A stretch of 64,000 bases of DNA from Klebsiella pneumoniae (GTDB lineage Bacteria > Pseudomonadota > Gammaproteobacteria > Burkholderiales > UBA3065): contig CAMDGF010000002.1 of the NCBI GenBank assembly GCA_945897555.1, positions 1 through 64,000 of the forward strand. Reading direction: 5' to 3'. Below are positions 54,754 to 64,000 of the stretch, in pieces. How positions within the stretch are numbered: the stretch's first letter is position 1; every line of letters starts with the position of its first letter. A model generated the notes under the pieces. The model was not told the origin of the DNA. It did not search any database and saw only the letters and a list, made by a program, of their open reading frames with translations. A program made the position numbers and the translations under genes.

Positions 54754-56202
54754 CCCCGTCCCGAGGGCCTTGAGGAGATCGATGGTGGCTGCGATGCGGT
54801 TTTGCCGGGCCGTCACCCAGGCCTGCTCGGCGGCGTTGGCGGTGCGTTCGGCGTCGAGCACTTCGAGCCAGCCGGAATAGCCGCCCTCGTAACGCACCCG
54901 CGAAACCTTGGCCGCCGCCGCACTGGCATCGCGCTGGGCCGCTGCCGCCGTCTCGATCGATCGATTCTGCTCCAGACTGATCAACGCGTCGCTGGCCTCG
55001 CGGAAAGCCGTGAGCACTGTTGCCTCATAGGTGGCTTGGGCTTGCATGGCCTGTGCGCGTGCCTGGTCGGTGCGCGCCTCGGCGCGGCCGGCGTCGAACA
55101 GGGGCGCGGTGAGGCCGGCCGCAAGCGTCCAGATGCGAGCCGGGGCGGTCAGCAGGTCGGCCAATTCGCCGCTCTGCTGGCCCAGTGAACCGGTGAGCGA
55201 GATCAGCGGAAAGCGTGCGGCGCGCACCGCTTGTGTCTGCAGCCTTGCTGCTTGCATCTGCGCCATCGCTGCGCGCACGTCCGGCCGGTCCTCGAGCAGT
55301 GCCGAGGGCAACCCGGCTGGCGGCACCGGTGCCTCGGGCATCGCTCGCTCCCGTTGCGGGGCCAATTGCGTCGCCGGCTCGCCGCAAAGCAAAGCGAGCT
55401 GATTCTGTAGCAGTCCTCGCGAGCGCTCCAGCAGCGAGCCTTGTGCGCTCAGGTTTGCCACCGCTGCTTCAGCCTGACGTTCCTCGAGTTCGCTGCCGAC
55501 GCCCTCAGCGCGACGAATACGGATCAGGCGCAGGCTCTCCTCGCGGCTCGCGAGCGTTTTGCGGGTGAGCGCGAGCGAAAGATCGACCGCCCGCAGGCTC
55601 ACCACCGTCTGCGCCACGGTGGCCACCAATGTCATCGCCACCGCATCGGCAGCCTCACGGCTCGCGAGCAGGTTGGCGCGCGCGGCCTCGCGCGAGGAGC
55701 GCAGGCGGCCCCAGACATCGACTTCATAGCTGGTGGTGAGCGCCAGTCGCTGATCGGCGCGGTAGACCGGTGCATTGGCCGGCAATGGCACCGCGCCGAC
55801 CTCAGTGGCGCGATTGCGCGTGGCACCCGCCTCGACGTTGATCTGTGGCAAGAGGGCTGCGCCGTTCAGGCGCAGCAGGGCATCGGCCTCATCGATGCGG
55901 GCCACGGCACGGCGCAGGTCGCGGTTATTGCGCAGCGCGGTCTCGACCAGTGCCGGCAGGTCGGGATCGTCGATCAGCGTCCACCAGCGCGGGTTGCCGA
56001 GCGCGGCGACCTCTGTCTCGGGACGAACGGCGTAGTCGGTTGGCAGGCGCGTTTCGGGCTCACCAAAAGGTTTGAGCGCCGAGCATCCGGTCAACAGCAG
56101 GCCAAGGGCTGCTACCGCCATGGTGGGCCGAACGGTGGGCAGCGTGTCGTTGGCGCGGCGCCGCACGGACTTGGCTCGAGCAAGACGGCACGGCAGGTTC
56201 AT
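54739..56202 (-). CDS. RND efflux outer-membrane lipoprotein (NodT/OprM family)
   Basis: Outer-membrane channel of a tripartite efflux pump. The 487-residue protein has a lipoprotein signal with lipobox LLTGC (Cys about residue 40), then two long coiled-coil OEP repeats with the typical SYEVDVWGRLRSSREAA and VRAARFPLISLTGSLG. The ATG overlaps the RND gene stop (ATGA, 56199-56202). The long N-terminal arginine-rich part before the hydrophobic segment suggests the true start could be a little downstream. Confidence 0.92.
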   Translation of the reverse strand: MNLPCRLARAKSVRRRANDTLPTVRPTMAVAALGLLLTGCSALKPFGEPETRLPTDYAVRPETEVAALGNPRWWTLIDDPDLPALVETALRNNRDLRRAVARIDEADALLRLNGAALLPQINVEAGATRNRATEVGAVPLPANAPVYRADQRLALTTSYEVDVWGRLRSSREAARANLLASREAADAVAMTLVATVAQTVVSLRAVDLSLALTRKTLASREESLRLIRIRRAEGVGSELEERQAEAAVANLSAQGSLLERSRGLLQNQLALLCGEPATQLAPQRERAMPEAPVPPAGLPSALLEDRPDVRAAMAQMQAARLQTQAVRAARFPLISLTGSLGQQSGELADLLTAPARIWTLAAGLTAPLFDAGRAEARTDQARAQAMQAQATYEATVLTAFREASDALISLEQNRSIETAAAAQRDASAAAAKVSRVRYEGGYSGWLEVLDAERTANAAEQAWVTARQNRIAATIDLLKALGTGWTSR

Positions 56203-59200
56203 GCGCTGCCCGTCTCGTGCCGTTTGTCCGCGTCGGCGCGCGTGCCGCGAACCCGCGTCAACAGCCTGAAGAACAAGGGTACGAACAATGGTGCGACGAA
56301 GGTGGCCAGCAGCATGCCGCCAAACACCCCGGTGCCCATCGATTGTCGCGCGCCGGCGCCGGCGCCTTGCGCAAACAGCAATGGGACGACTCCCAGCATG
56401 AACGCCAGGGACGTCATGATGATGGGCCGGAAGCGCTGTCGCGCGGCTTCCAGCGCGGCTTCGGCTGGGCTCAGACCCACCGCCATCTTCTGCGCTGCGA
56501 ACTCGAGGATGAGGATGGCGTTCTTGGCCGATAGTCCGACCAGCACCACCAGCCCGATGTTGAAGTAGATGTCGGCGGGCATCTGCCGGATCGCGACCGC
56601 CAGCAGCGCACCGAGCAGCGCAAACGGTACCGACATCACCACCGCCAGCGGGAGTGACCAGCGCTCAAACTGTGCGGCGAGGATCAGCAGCACCATGACC
56701 ACAGCAAAGCCGAAAGCCACCAAGGCTGTGTTGCCGGTTCGCTTTTCCTGAAAAGCCTGGCCCGTCCACGCCAAGGAATAGCCGGGCGGCAGCGTCTGCG
56801 CGGCGATCTCCTCGACCCGCCGGATGACCTCGCCAGAGCTGCTGCCTTGAATGCCTCCCCCCAGAATCTTGGCAGCCAGGAATCCATCGAAGCGCTCCAG
56901 ATATTCCGGCCCGCTGACGGGCTGGATGGAGATAAGGCTGGCAAGCGGGATCATGTTGCCGTCGCCGCCTCGCACGTAGGCCTTGCCGATGTCCTCAGGG
57001 CTGCTGCGGTATTCCGCCGCTGACTGCACCTGCACACGGAAAGTGCGTCCAGCACGGTTGAAATCGTTCACGTAAAGCGTACCGATGGTGGCCTGCAGGG
57101 TGGCGTAGAGGTCATTCAGGGAGACCCCCAGTGAGAGGGCCTTTTCCCGGTCGACCTCGACTCGCAGCTGCGGCAGTCTCGGTTTGAACGTCGTCCGGAC
57201 GTCTTTGAGCATGGGGTCTGCCTTCAAGGCATCGGTGAACGCGCCGACGACCTTTGCCAGACCCTCCGCCTCGCCATCGACCCGGCTCTGGATAAAGCCC
57301 TCGAAGCCCCCGGCGGTACCGATGCCGCGGATCGGCGGCGGGTTGTTGAAGCGAACCGTACCGTCACGCAGATCGGTGATCTTGGCGCTGAACTCGTCCA
57401 CCAGGTCGATGGCCTTGCGGCCGGGCCGCTCATCCCAGTCCCGCAGCACGACAAATAGCGTGCCGACATTGGTCTGGCTACCCCCGCTGATGAAGTCGAG
57501 GCCCATGTACTGAGAGACATAGGCGACGTCGGGGTGCTCCAGGAGTCGGCTGGCGACCTCATTGGAGTAGGCCTTCGTGCGGTTGAGGCTGGCGGCTTCG
57601 GGCAGCGTCAGGCTGCCCACCACAAAGCCACGGTCCTCTGCCGGCACGAAGGCTGTCGGTGTCCTGGCAAGCAGCCAAGCGTCGGCGGACAAGAGGATGA
57701 CGAAAAACAAGGTGCCGATGATGCCGTGGCGCAGTATGGATGCGACGATGCTGGAGTAGGCGCCGGTCAACCTGCCAAAGGCCTGATTGAACGCCTCGAA
57801 CACCCAGGGCTTGCTCTTGGGCACCCGCAGCAGGCGCGCGCACAGCGCGGGCGTCAGCGTCAGCGCGACAACACCCGAGAGCACCACAGCGATGGCCACG
57901 GTGATCGCGAACTGTTTGTAGAGCGCGCCGGCGATGCCGCCGACAAAGGCGATCGGCACGAACACCGCGGTCAGCACCAGCACGATCGCGATCAATGCGC
58001 CCGATACCTCACCCATGGCTTCGATGGCAGCCTCGCGCGCAGCTAAGCCGCGGGTCCGCATGAGGCGTTCAACGTTCTCCAGGACGACGATGGCGTCGTC
58101 GACGACGATACCGATCACCAGCACCATGGCAAACAAGGAGAACTGGTTCAAAGACAAGCCGAGGAGGTAAAGGCCGGCCAAAGTGCCGATCAAGGACACC
58201 GGGACTGTGAGCAGCGGGATGAGTGTCGCTCGCCAGTTCTGCAGGAACAGGTATACGACCAGGACCACCAGCCCTGCGGCTTCGAGCAGGGTGACAAGGA
58301 CTGCCTTGATCGAAGCACTCACCACCTCGGTGGTGTCGAAAGGGATGAACCAGGTGACGCCCTCCGGGAAGCCCCCTTGCAATTCGGTCAGGCGGCTACG
58401 CACGCGGGTCGCAACGTCGAGGGCATTGGCTCCAGGGCGCAGGAACACGCGGATGAGTGTGGCGGGTTCTGCATTGACGCCGCTCGATTGGTCGTAGGTC
58501 TGTGCGCCCAATTCGATGTCGGCTACGTCGCGCAAGCGCAGCACGCCGCTGTTGCCGGCAGCGCGGACGATGATGTCGCCAAAAGCCTCTGCTTCGAGCA
58601 GCCGGCCCGGAGTGGTGACCGTGTAGACCAACTGCTGTCCGTTCGGCGCCGGATCCTGTCCGATCTTGCCGGCGGCGTACTGGTTGTTCTGTGCACGGAT
58701 CGCGTTGACCACTTCGGCCGTGGTCAAGCCCAGCTGTGCGAGGCGGTCGGGCTGCAGCCAGATCCGCATCGAGTAGTCCCGTGCGCCAACCACCGAGGCA
58801 TCACCGACCCCGGGCAGCCGCTTCATTTCATCAACGATGTTGATGCGCGCATAGTTGGAAAGGAACAAGGTGTCGTGGGAGGGATCCGTCGAACGCAGGG
58901 CGGTGACCATGAGGAGGTCTCGCGAGCGTTTGCTGACCGTCAAGCCCTGGCGGCGCACCTCCTCGGGGAGGCGCGGCAGTGCGGCTTGGATGCGGTTGTT
59001 GACGTTGATCGCGGCTTGATCGCCGTTGGTCCCGGTCTCGAAGGTCACGCTGATGGACAGCGTGCCATTCGATGCAGCTTGGGAGTTGAAGTAGAGCATC
59101 CCTTCGACCCCGTTGAGCTTTTCCTCGATCGGGCCAGCCACGGTCCGGGCCAAGGTCTCTGCGCTGGCACCAGGGAAAGTGGCCTCGATCTGTACGGCTG

Positions 59201-59324
59201 GCGGGGCGACCTCAGGGTATTCGGAGACCGGCAGCTGTGGCAGGGCGACCAGACCTGCCACCATCAGCACCAGTCCGATGACGATGGCGAACACCGGCCG
59301 GTCGATGAAGTACCTGCTGTTCAC
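56199..59324 (-). CDS. RND-family (HAE1) efflux permease
   Basis: Inner-membrane proton-driven multidrug pump of 1041 residues, close to AcrB/MexB. NSRYFIDRPVFAIVIGLVL opens helix 1, GIVVDDAIVVLENVER holds the proton-relay Asp pair in helix 4, LSAKNAILILEF supplies the Lys in helix 10, and the C-terminal half repeats the fold. Substrates cannot be predicted. The start is 6 bases after the adaptor stop, and the outer-membrane gene overlaps its end by 4 bases. Confidence 0.95.
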   Translation of the reverse strand: MNSRYFIDRPVFAIVIGLVLMVAGLVALPQLPVSEYPEVAPPAVQIEATFPGASAETLARTVAGPIEEKLNGVEGMLYFNSQAASNGTLSISVTFETGTNGDQAAINVNNRIQAALPRLPEEVRRQGLTVSKRSRDLLMVTALRSTDPSHDTLFLSNYARINIVDEMKRLPGVGDASVVGARDYSMRIWLQPDRLAQLGLTTAEVVNAIRAQNNQYAAGKIGQDPAPNGQQLVYTVTTPGRLLEAEAFGDIIVRAAGNSGVLRLRDVADIELGAQTYDQSSGVNAEPATLIRVFLRPGANALDVATRVRSRLTELQGGFPEGVTWFIPFDTTEVVSASIKAVLVTLLEAAGLVVLVVYLFLQNWRATLIPLLTVPVSLIGTLAGLYLLGLSLNQFSLFAMVLVIGIVVDDAIVVLENVERLMRTRGLAAREAAIEAMGEVSGALIAIVLVLTAVFVPIAFVGGIAGALYKQFAITVAIAVVLSGVVALTLTPALCARLLRVPKSKPWVFEAFNQAFGRLTGAYSSIVASILRHGIIGTLFFVILLSADAWLLARTPTAFVPAEDRGFVVGSLTLPEAASLNRTKAYSNEVASRLLEHPDVAYVSQYMGLDFISGGSQTNVGTLFVVLRDWDERPGRKAIDLVDEFSAKITDLRDGTVRFNNPPPIRGIGTAGGFEGFIQSRVDGEAEGLAKVVGAFTDALKADPMLKDVRTTFKPRLPQLRVEVDREKALSLGVSLNDLYATLQATIGTLYVNDFNRAGRTFRVQVQSAAEYRSSPEDIGKAYVRGGDGNMIPLASLISIQPVSGPEYLERFDGFLAAKILGGGIQGSSSGEVIRRVEEIAAQTLPPGYSLAWTGQAFQEKRTGNTALVAFGFAVVMVLLILAAQFERWSLPLAVVMSVPFALLGALLAVAIRQMPADIYFNIGLVVLVGLSAKNAILILEFAAQKMAVGLSPAEAALEAARQRFRPIIMTSLAFMLGVVPLLFAQGAGAGARQSMGTGVFGGMLLATFVAPLFVPLFFRLLTRVRGTRADADKRHETGSA

Positions 59325-59330
59325 GAGCCG

Positions 59331-60506
59331 TTACCGACCCGCGTCGCCACGTGTAACCCCCGACTTTGCGGCGCGTTCGCCACTGGGCGGGCCAGCCTTG
59401 GTCTCGGGCAGCGGCTCAAGTCGCGAACCGGGCTTGATGCGCAAAAGGTTGTCGAGTACCAGTCGGTCACCTGCCTTGAGGCCCTCGGTGACGATCCAGT
59501 TGCCACTGCCATCCCAGCCCGCGGTCGCGATGGGCCTCTTGCCCGGCTTTCCGCCCTCTTCCACGACGTAGACAAAGCGGCCTTTGTCGCCTTGCAGGAC
59601 AGCCGACTGCGGCACCAGAAAGAGGCCGTCACGTGCGCTGGTGGTCAGGCGGATGCGGACGAACTGACCCGGCAGGATCCTGCCAGCGGGGTTGGCGAAT
59701 TCGGCTCGCAGGGTGACGCTGGCAGTGCGCGCCTCGACCTGGCTGGCGGCGAAGTTGAGTCGTCCCGGCGCGGGATGGATGCTGCCATCGGCCAATAACG
59801 CCTCGACCTTGCGCACGCTACGGATCTCATCATTGCGGGTCAGGCGTGCATGGTCGGCGTCGGGCAGGCTGAAGCGGACCCAGATCGGGTCGTTCTGGGT
59901 GATGACGGTCAGCGCTTCGCCACCGTTCGTCGCGATCAGGGCGCCCTCGGAGTAACGGGCGCGACCACTGATGCCCGATACCGGCGCTTCGACGTGGGTC
60001 CAAGAGAGATCGAGACGCGCCTGACGGACCGTTGCCTGCGCGGTCTGGCGTTGAGCCCGAGCCAGTGACAGGGTCGAGGCGGCATCGTCGGCCTCCTTGC
60101 GGCCGATGGCATGCTGTTCGGCCAACCGGGCGGTACGAGCGGCCTCGCGCTCGGCCTGCTCGAGCCGCGCTTCGGCTTCGGCGAGTTGTGCTTCGGCGCG
60201 CGCGACCGTGTTTTCGAATGGTGCCGGGTCGATGCGGAACAGGGTCTGCCCGGCACGCACCGGCTCGCCCTCGACATAGGCGCGTTGCAGCAGGATGCCT
60301 CCGACGCGCGCGCGCACCTCGACCTCGCGTCGCCCCTCGGCCTGGCCGACAGCTTCGATGGTCTGCGCCGCCTGAGTGGGACGCATCTGCAAGGTGGCGA
60401 CCGGTACCGGCTTGTCGGCTTCAGCTTCTGCCTTGGCCTTGTCGTTCGTCGCTGGTGTCGGCGAGCAGGCTGCGAGCAGCAACAGGATCGCCGTCAGCGA
60501 TGTCAC
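59331..60506 (-). CDS. RND efflux periplasmic adaptor lipoprotein
   Basis: Membrane-fusion protein linking the permease and outer-membrane channel. It has a lipobox (LLAAC), the lipoyl half-motifs flanking an alpha-hairpin of heptad-rich sequence (ARAEAQLAEAEARLEQAERE), and beta-barrel regions (IWVRFSLPDADHARL; LPGQFVRIRL). With the GTG start at 60506 it has 391 residues. An upstream GTG at 60542 would add 12 residues including positive charges and overlap a palindrome. First gene of the operon adaptor-permease-channel. Confidence 0.92.
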   Translation of the reverse strand: MTSLTAILLLLAACSPTPATNDKAKAEAEADKPVPVATLQMRPTQAAQTIEAVGQAEGRREVEVRARVGGILLQRAYVEGEPVRAGQTLFRIDPAPFENTVARAEAQLAEAEARLEQAEREAARTARLAEQHAIGRKEADDAASTLSLARAQRQTAQATVRQARLDLSWTHVEAPVSGISGRARYSEGALIATNGGEALTVITQNDPIWVRFSLPDADHARLTRNDEIRSVRKVEALLADGSIHPAPGRLNFAASQVEARTASVTLRAEFANPAGRILPGQFVRIRLTTSARDGLFLVPQSAVLQGDKGRFVYVVEEGGKPGKRPIATAGWDGSGNWIVTEGLKAGDRLVLDNLLRIKPGSRLEPLPETKAGPPSGERAAKSGVTRGDAGR

Positions 60507-60522
60507 ATCCCTGAGGCTGGGC

Positions 60523-60542
60523 GTGGACCGAAGCAGGTCCAC
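60523..60542. promoter_or_regulatory. palindrome upstream of the RND operon
   Basis: GTGGACC and GGTCCAC are perfect 7-base inverted copies with a 6-base centre, 16 bases before the adaptor start. It could be an operator for an unlinked repressor or a hairpin in the leader. A TTGACT -35-like hexamer lies about 25 bases further upstream on the minus strand. No regulator gene is adjacent. Confidence 0.45.
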
Positions 60543-60667
60543 AGGCGTCGTCTGTTCTGGGGCAGTCAAGTTAGACGGTCTCTTGCTGGCGCGACATTCG
60601 CCGGAGCGGCAGATTGTGGCAGACCCGGATGCGCGCCGCGTGACAGCGCACGCCACGCGCAGAACAC

Positions 60668-61846
60668 CTAAACGCCAGCGGCGCTCCGCAATGCCGCGGC
60701 ACGATCGGTCCGCTCCCAGGTGAACTCGGGTTCCTCGCGGCCAAAGTGACCGTAGGCTGCGGTCTTGCGGTAGATCGGCCGCTGCAGGTCGAGCATCTGG
60801 ATGATGCCCTTGGGCCGCAGGTCGAAGTGAGCGTTCACCAACTCGGCGATGCGCTCATCGGCGATCTTGCCGCCACCGAAGGTGTTCACCGTCACGTTCA
60901 TCGGACGCGCTACGCCGATGGCGTAGGCGACCTGGATCTGGCACTGCGTCGCCAAGCCCGCAGCCACCACGTTCTTGGCGACATAGCGCGCGGCATAGGC
61001 GGCCGAACGGTCGACCTTGGTCGGATCCTTGCCGGAGAAGGCACCGCCGCCATGCGGACAGGCGCCACCGTAGGTGTCGACGATGATCTTGCGGCCGGTG
61101 AGGCCACAGTCGCCTTGCGGGCCCCCGATGACAAAGCGTCCAGTCGGGTTGATCAGGTACTTCGTATCCGCCGTCAGCCATTCCTTGGGCAATACCGGCT
61201 TGATGATCTCTTCCATCACCGCCTCGATGAAGGCGGGCTTCATGCTCGGCCCATCGGACATCTCGGGTGCGTGCTGGCTCGAGAGCACCACGGTGTCGAC
61301 ACTCACCGGCTTGCCATCGACGTAGCGCAGCGTCACTTGGCTCTTGGCGTCGGGCCGCAGAAAGGGCAGACGACCGTCCTTGCGCAGCGCAGCCTGGCGC
61401 TCGACCAGGCGGTGGGCGTAGTGGATGGCTGCGGGCATCAGCACCGGCGTCTCGGAACAGGCATAGCCGAACATCAGGCCCTGATCGCCTGCGCCGAGGT
61501 TGAGGTAGTCGTCGGATGCGCGATCGACCCCTTGTGCGATGTCGTTCGACTGCTTGTCGTATGCCACCAGCACCGCACAGCCCTTGTGGTCGATGCCGTA
61601 CTCGGTGTTGTCGTAACCGATGCGGCTGATGGTGTCGCGGGCGACCTGGATGTAATCGACATTGGCCTGCGTCGTGATCTCGCCAGCGAGTACCACGAGG
61701 CCGGTGTTGGTCAGCGTTTCGGCAGCGACCCGCGAGACCGGGTCCTGCTCGAGGATCGCATCGAGGATGGCGTCCGAGATCTGGTCGGCGACCTTGTCGG
61801 GGTGGCCCTCGGAGACCGACTCCGAGGTAAAGAGATAATCGCTCAC
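60668..61846 (-). CDS. metK: S-adenosylmethionine synthetase
   Basis: Makes SAM from methionine and ATP. The 392-residue protein has [25 protein letters not shown], and the phosphate loop [20 protein letters not shown] chose the GTG at 61846 ([11 protein letters not shown]). The 264-base region to divergent dapF has a TATACT box (minus strand, near 62010) and a CCAGAC/GTCTGG hairpin, but I could not match a SAM riboswitch. Confidence 0.97.
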   Translation of the reverse strand: MSDYLFTSESVSEGHPDKVADQISDAILDAILEQDPVSRVAAETLTNTGLVVLAGEITTQANVDYIQVARDTISRIGYDNTEYGIDHKGCAVLVAYDKQSNDIAQGVDRASDDYLNLGAGDQGLMFGYACSETPVLMPAAIHYAHRLVERQAALRKDGRLPFLRPDAKSQVTLRYVDGKPVSVDTVVLSSQHAPEMSDGPSMKPAFIEAVMEEIIKPVLPKEWLTADTKYLINPTGRFVIGGPQGDCGLTGRKIIVDTYGGACPHGGGAFSGKDPTKVDRSAAYAARYVAKNVVAAGLATQCQIQVAYAIGVARPMNVTVNTFGGGKIADERIAELVNAHFDLRPKGIIQMLDLQRPIYRKTAAYGHFGREEPEFTWERTDRAAALRSAAGV

Positions 61847-62098
61847 ATCTGCTCCTGCTGCGGCGGCGCCGCAAAACACAATCCCCATTGGCCGGCGACG
61901 GCCAGCCCGGGGATCGGAGCAGGCGACGCTTTAGCAGATTCCCGCCAGACACCGGTCTGGTCAGCCGCCCTGCAAGTTGTCCTGATTAACTCGGCGGTGC
62001 GCGGAGTATAGCGACACTGAGCCTTGCGGCGTTGGGCAGCCCACCATCCCGACCGAGAACTCAGCCTGCCACACAGCACCTTTGCCCATCGCTCCGCC

Positions 62099-62104
62099 TA
62101 CAAT
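62099..62104 (+). promoter_or_regulatory. candidate -10 box placing the dapF start at +1
   Basis: TACAAT ends 6 bases before the dapF ATG (62111), so the mRNA may be leaderless. The box has the same flanks (GCTCCGCC/CG) as the one before lysS. Confidence 0.45.
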
Positions 62105-62110
62105 CGAGCC

Positions 62111-62941
62111 ATGGAGTTCAGGTTCACCAAGATGCAGGGCCTCGGCAACGACTTCGTCATGGTCGATGCGGTGCGCCAAGCGGTGCAGATGACGCCCGGA
62201 TTGGCGAGGCGTTTGGCCGACCGGCGGTTCGGCGTCGGCTGCGATCAGGTGCTGGTGGTCGAACCGGCCGATGGGCCAGATGTCGACTTCGTGTATCGCA
62301 TCTTCAACGCCGACGGCGGCGAGGTCGAGCAGTGCGGCAACGGTGCGCGCTGCTTTGCGCGATTCGTAGTGGATTGCGGCCTCACGACCAAGCGCGAGAT
62401 CACGGTGCGCACCCGAGGCGGCGTGATCCGCCCCCGACTGGGCGACGATGGCCGCGTGACGGTGGACATGGGTGCGCCGCGCCTCCTGCCGGCCGAGGTT
62501 CCATTTGTGTCTGATTCCGATGCGCTTCTGCAGGCACTCGAGGTCGGCGGCACGACGCGTTACATCACTGCCGTATCGATGGGCAACCCGCACGCGGTGC
62601 AGGTGGTGGCTGACGTCGACACAGCGCCGGTGAGCGTCGAGGGGCCCCTCATCGAGTCGCATCCGCGTTTTCCGCAGCGGGTCAACGCCGGGTTTCTCCA
62701 GATCATTGACCGGCACAGCGCCCGCCTGCGCGTCTACGAGCGCGGCGCCGGTGAGACCTTGGCTTGTGGCACCGGCGCATGTGCCGCGGCGGTCGCAGCC
62801 ATCCAGCGCGGGTTGCTCGAGTCGCCGGTGAGGGTCGAGACGCGGGGTGGCGGGCTGGACATCGCATGGGCGGGCGAGGGGCGGCCGGTGTGGATGACCG
62901 GTCCGGCTGAGACTGTTTTCGCCGGCGTTATCGAGGTTTGA
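62111..62941 (+). CDS. dapF: diaminopimelate epimerase
   Basis: Interconverts LL- and meso-diaminopimelate for lysine and peptidoglycan. The 276-residue protein has [13 protein letters not shown], the two catalytic cysteines C75 (QCGNGARC) and C218 (ACGTGACA), and SMGNPHAV. The ATG at 62111 ([10 protein letters not shown]) is the family start. It converges with coaE, 36 bases between the stops. Confidence 0.96.
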   Translation: MEFRFTKMQGLGNDFVMVDAVRQAVQMTPGLARRLADRRFGVGCDQVLVVEPADGPDVDFVYRIFNADGGEVEQCGNGARCFARFVVDCGLTTKREITVRTRGGVIRPRLGDDGRVTVDMGAPRLLPAEVPFVSDSDALLQALEVGGTTRYITAVSMGNPHAVQVVADVDTAPVSVEGPLIESHPRFPQRVNAGFLQIIDRHSARLRVYERGAGETLACGTGACAAAVAAIQRGLLESPVRVETRGGGLDIAWAGEGRPVWMTGPAETVFAGVIEV

Positions 62942-62977
62942 AGCGGACGGCGCCGCGCAAATGCGGCCGCTCGCCTG

Positions 62978-63589
62978 TCAACCACCTGCGAGCATGCGGT
63001 ATTTGCGGTCGAGTGCTGCGACGCGGTCGGCCAGTTCCTCGAGCGAGCCTTCGTTGACAACGGTGTCATCGGCGAGCGCTTGTCGCATTTCGTCATTCGC
63101 CTGCGCCGCCAGCATCGCATCAACCTGCCTGGCGCTTGCACCGTCGCGCAGCATGACCCGCTGACGGCGCAGGTCGGCGGCACACATCACCACCAGCACA
63201 CGGTCGAGCAGCGGACGGTAGGCGGCCCCGGTCTCGACGAGCAGCGGGATGTCGACCACCACATACGGCGCCTTGGCTGCGGCAAGACGTGCCCGCACGG
63301 CGTCGCGGATGCGCGGATGGAGAATGGCCTCCAGCGCACGCCGGCTCTCTGCATCGGCGAACACGCGCTGACGCATGCCTGCGCGGTCGAGGCTGCCATC
63401 GGGCAGCAGCACCGCTGCACCGAATCGTGTGGTGATCTCGGTGAGCGCCGGCTGACCGGGTTCGACCAGTTCGCGCGCCAGAGTGTCGGTGCAGATGACC
63501 GGTGCGCCGAGCGCCATGAATGCTTTGGCGACCACGCTCTTGCCGCTGCCGATGCCTCCGGTGAGGCCGATGGCGAGGGGTCTGTCCAT
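62978..63589 (-). CDS. coaE: dephospho-CoA kinase
   Basis: Final step of coenzyme A synthesis. The 203-residue protein has the P-loop GGIGSGKS (residues 11-18), DTLARELVEPG, HPRIRDAV and VVDIPLLVE. I chose the ATG at 63589 (MDRPLAIGL), 4 bases after the pilD stop. An in-frame ATG at 63610 would overlap pilD by 17 bases. Downstream of pilD, it belongs to the pilus/coaE cluster common in proteobacteria. Confidence 0.95.
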   Translation of the reverse strand: MDRPLAIGLTGGIGSGKSVVAKAFMALGAPVICTDTLARELVEPGQPALTEITTRFGAAVLLPDGSLDRAGMRQRVFADAESRRALEAILHPRIRDAVRARLAAAKAPYVVVDIPLLVETGAAYRPLLDRVLVVMCAADLRRQRVMLRDGASARQVDAMLAAQANDEMRQALADDTVVNEGSLEELADRVAALDRKYRMLAGG

Positions 63590-63593
63590 GGCT

Positions 63594-64000
63594 TTAAGGT
63601 GCGAGGCCATAGAGGAGGAGTCCTTCGAGCCGATCGGGCCATAGCATGGCCACGAGCCCCCCTATCGAGAGCATCGGTCCGAAGGGCATCGGATCGGCGC
63701 GTGACCGCCCCAGAGCGAGGATCGCCACGCCGGCCCAGACGAGTCCGAGCAGGGCGGCAAGGAGCACCAGGCCGGGCAGCACCTGCCAGCCGGCCCAAGC
63801 GCCGATGGCCGCCAACAGATGCAGATCACCGATGCCGAGGCCCTCTCGCCGGGTCGCGAGGCGGAAGCTCCAGTAGACGACCCACAGCCCCAGATACCCC
63901 GCCGCCGCGCCGATGACGGCATCCTCGAGCAAGACAAAGCGGCCCTCGAGATTCGCCAGCAGGCCGAGCCACAACAGGGGCTGAGTGATCTGATCGGGCA
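63594..64000 (-). CDS. pilD: type IV prepilin peptidase, C-terminal part (5' end outside window)
   Basis: Cleaves and N-methylates type IV pilin-like proteins. About 135 residues of the C-terminal half are visible: PDQITQPLLWLGLL after the first catalytic aspartate region, several membrane helices, GIGDLHLLAAIGAWAGW with the second catalytic Asp (GxGD), and PMPFGPMLSIGG. The frame is open to the window edge, so the N-terminal methylase part is missing from view. coaE follows directly. Confidence 0.9.
   Translation of the reverse strand, partial: PDQITQPLLWLGLLANLEGRFVLLEDAVIGAAAGYLGLWVVYWSFRLATRREGLGIGDLHLLAAIGAWAGWQVLPGLVLLAALLGLVWAGVAILALGRSRADPMPFGPMLSIGGLVAMLWPDRLEGLLLYGLAP

Noticed and set aside
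58377-59798. 473-codon plus-strand ORF opposite the RND permease
   Set aside because: Shadow of conserved pump sequence.
60746-62011. 421-codon plus-strand ORF opposite metK
   Set aside because: Shadow of metK, with a repetitive His/Val/Arg-rich composition typical of antisense frames.
61847-62110. SAM riboswitch before metK
   Set aside because: I saw a hairpin (CCAGAC/GTCTGG) but could not match the conserved core of any SAM or SAH riboswitch class.

Overview
The window is high-GC chromosomal DNA of a betaproteobacterium. Supporting evidence: the Acidithiobacillus/betaproteobacterial type of gshA followed by gshB and PTS regulatory genes, a short-form hisG in a near-complete his cluster, AceK next to icd, an SAH riboswitch before ahcY, and many TACAAT-type -10 boxes. 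Rhodocyclales or Burkholderiales are the best guesses. An orphan pqqA and a formaldehyde-activating-enzyme homologue hint at a methylotrophic or alcohol-oxidising lineage; this is inference and I cannot name a species. No rRNA, tRNA, IS element, prophage or CRISPR array was seen.

Layout. 1-4650: glutathione synthesis (gshA, gshB), PTS regulators (EIIA, HPr, without an adjacent EI gene) and lnt. 4857-11400: a MidA-like methyltransferase, pteridine reductase, ttcA, lpxH, two cyclophilins and cysS. 11400-17750: orphan pqqA with its own terminator, lysS, mnmC and a copper P-type ATPase. 17795-25379: hisG-hisD, hisC inverted on the other strand, then hisB-H-A-F-I-E and a HIT protein. 25440-31550: gltBD with a leader terminator hairpin. 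31574-32265: a vapBC toxin-antitoxin module with a palindromic operator, apparently inserted at a duplicated terminator end. 32498-36800: hemE, priA and a secreted beta-propeller protein. 36809-42445: a cell-surface polysaccharide island (GT4, ELM1-like, WecA-like, O-antigen ligase, GT2), partly lower in GC. 42453-46878: polA, the Fae homologue, rlmJ. 46880-52264: a LOG-family protein, aceK/icd, photolyase. 52312-61846: tlyA, ahcY under an SAH riboswitch, a three-gene RND efflux operon, metK. 62111-64000: dapF, coaE and the 3' part of pilD.

How genes work together. The his genes encode all the pathway enzymes visible here except histidinol phosphatase. GltB and GltD form glutamate synthase. 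AceK controls Icd, and the target serine is conserved. MetK makes SAM, AhcY removes the SAH that SAM-dependent methyltransferases produce (several are present: TlyA, RlmJ, MnmC, the MidA-like protein), and the riboswitch senses that SAH. The envelope island looks like lipid-linked glycan initiation, extension and ligation.

The observations most worth follow-up are the unannotated-size pqqA, the Fae homologue with Met in place of the catalytic His, the inverted hisC, the vapBC insertion scar, the gltB leader hairpin, and palindromic elements lying inside the mnmC and copA coding regions.
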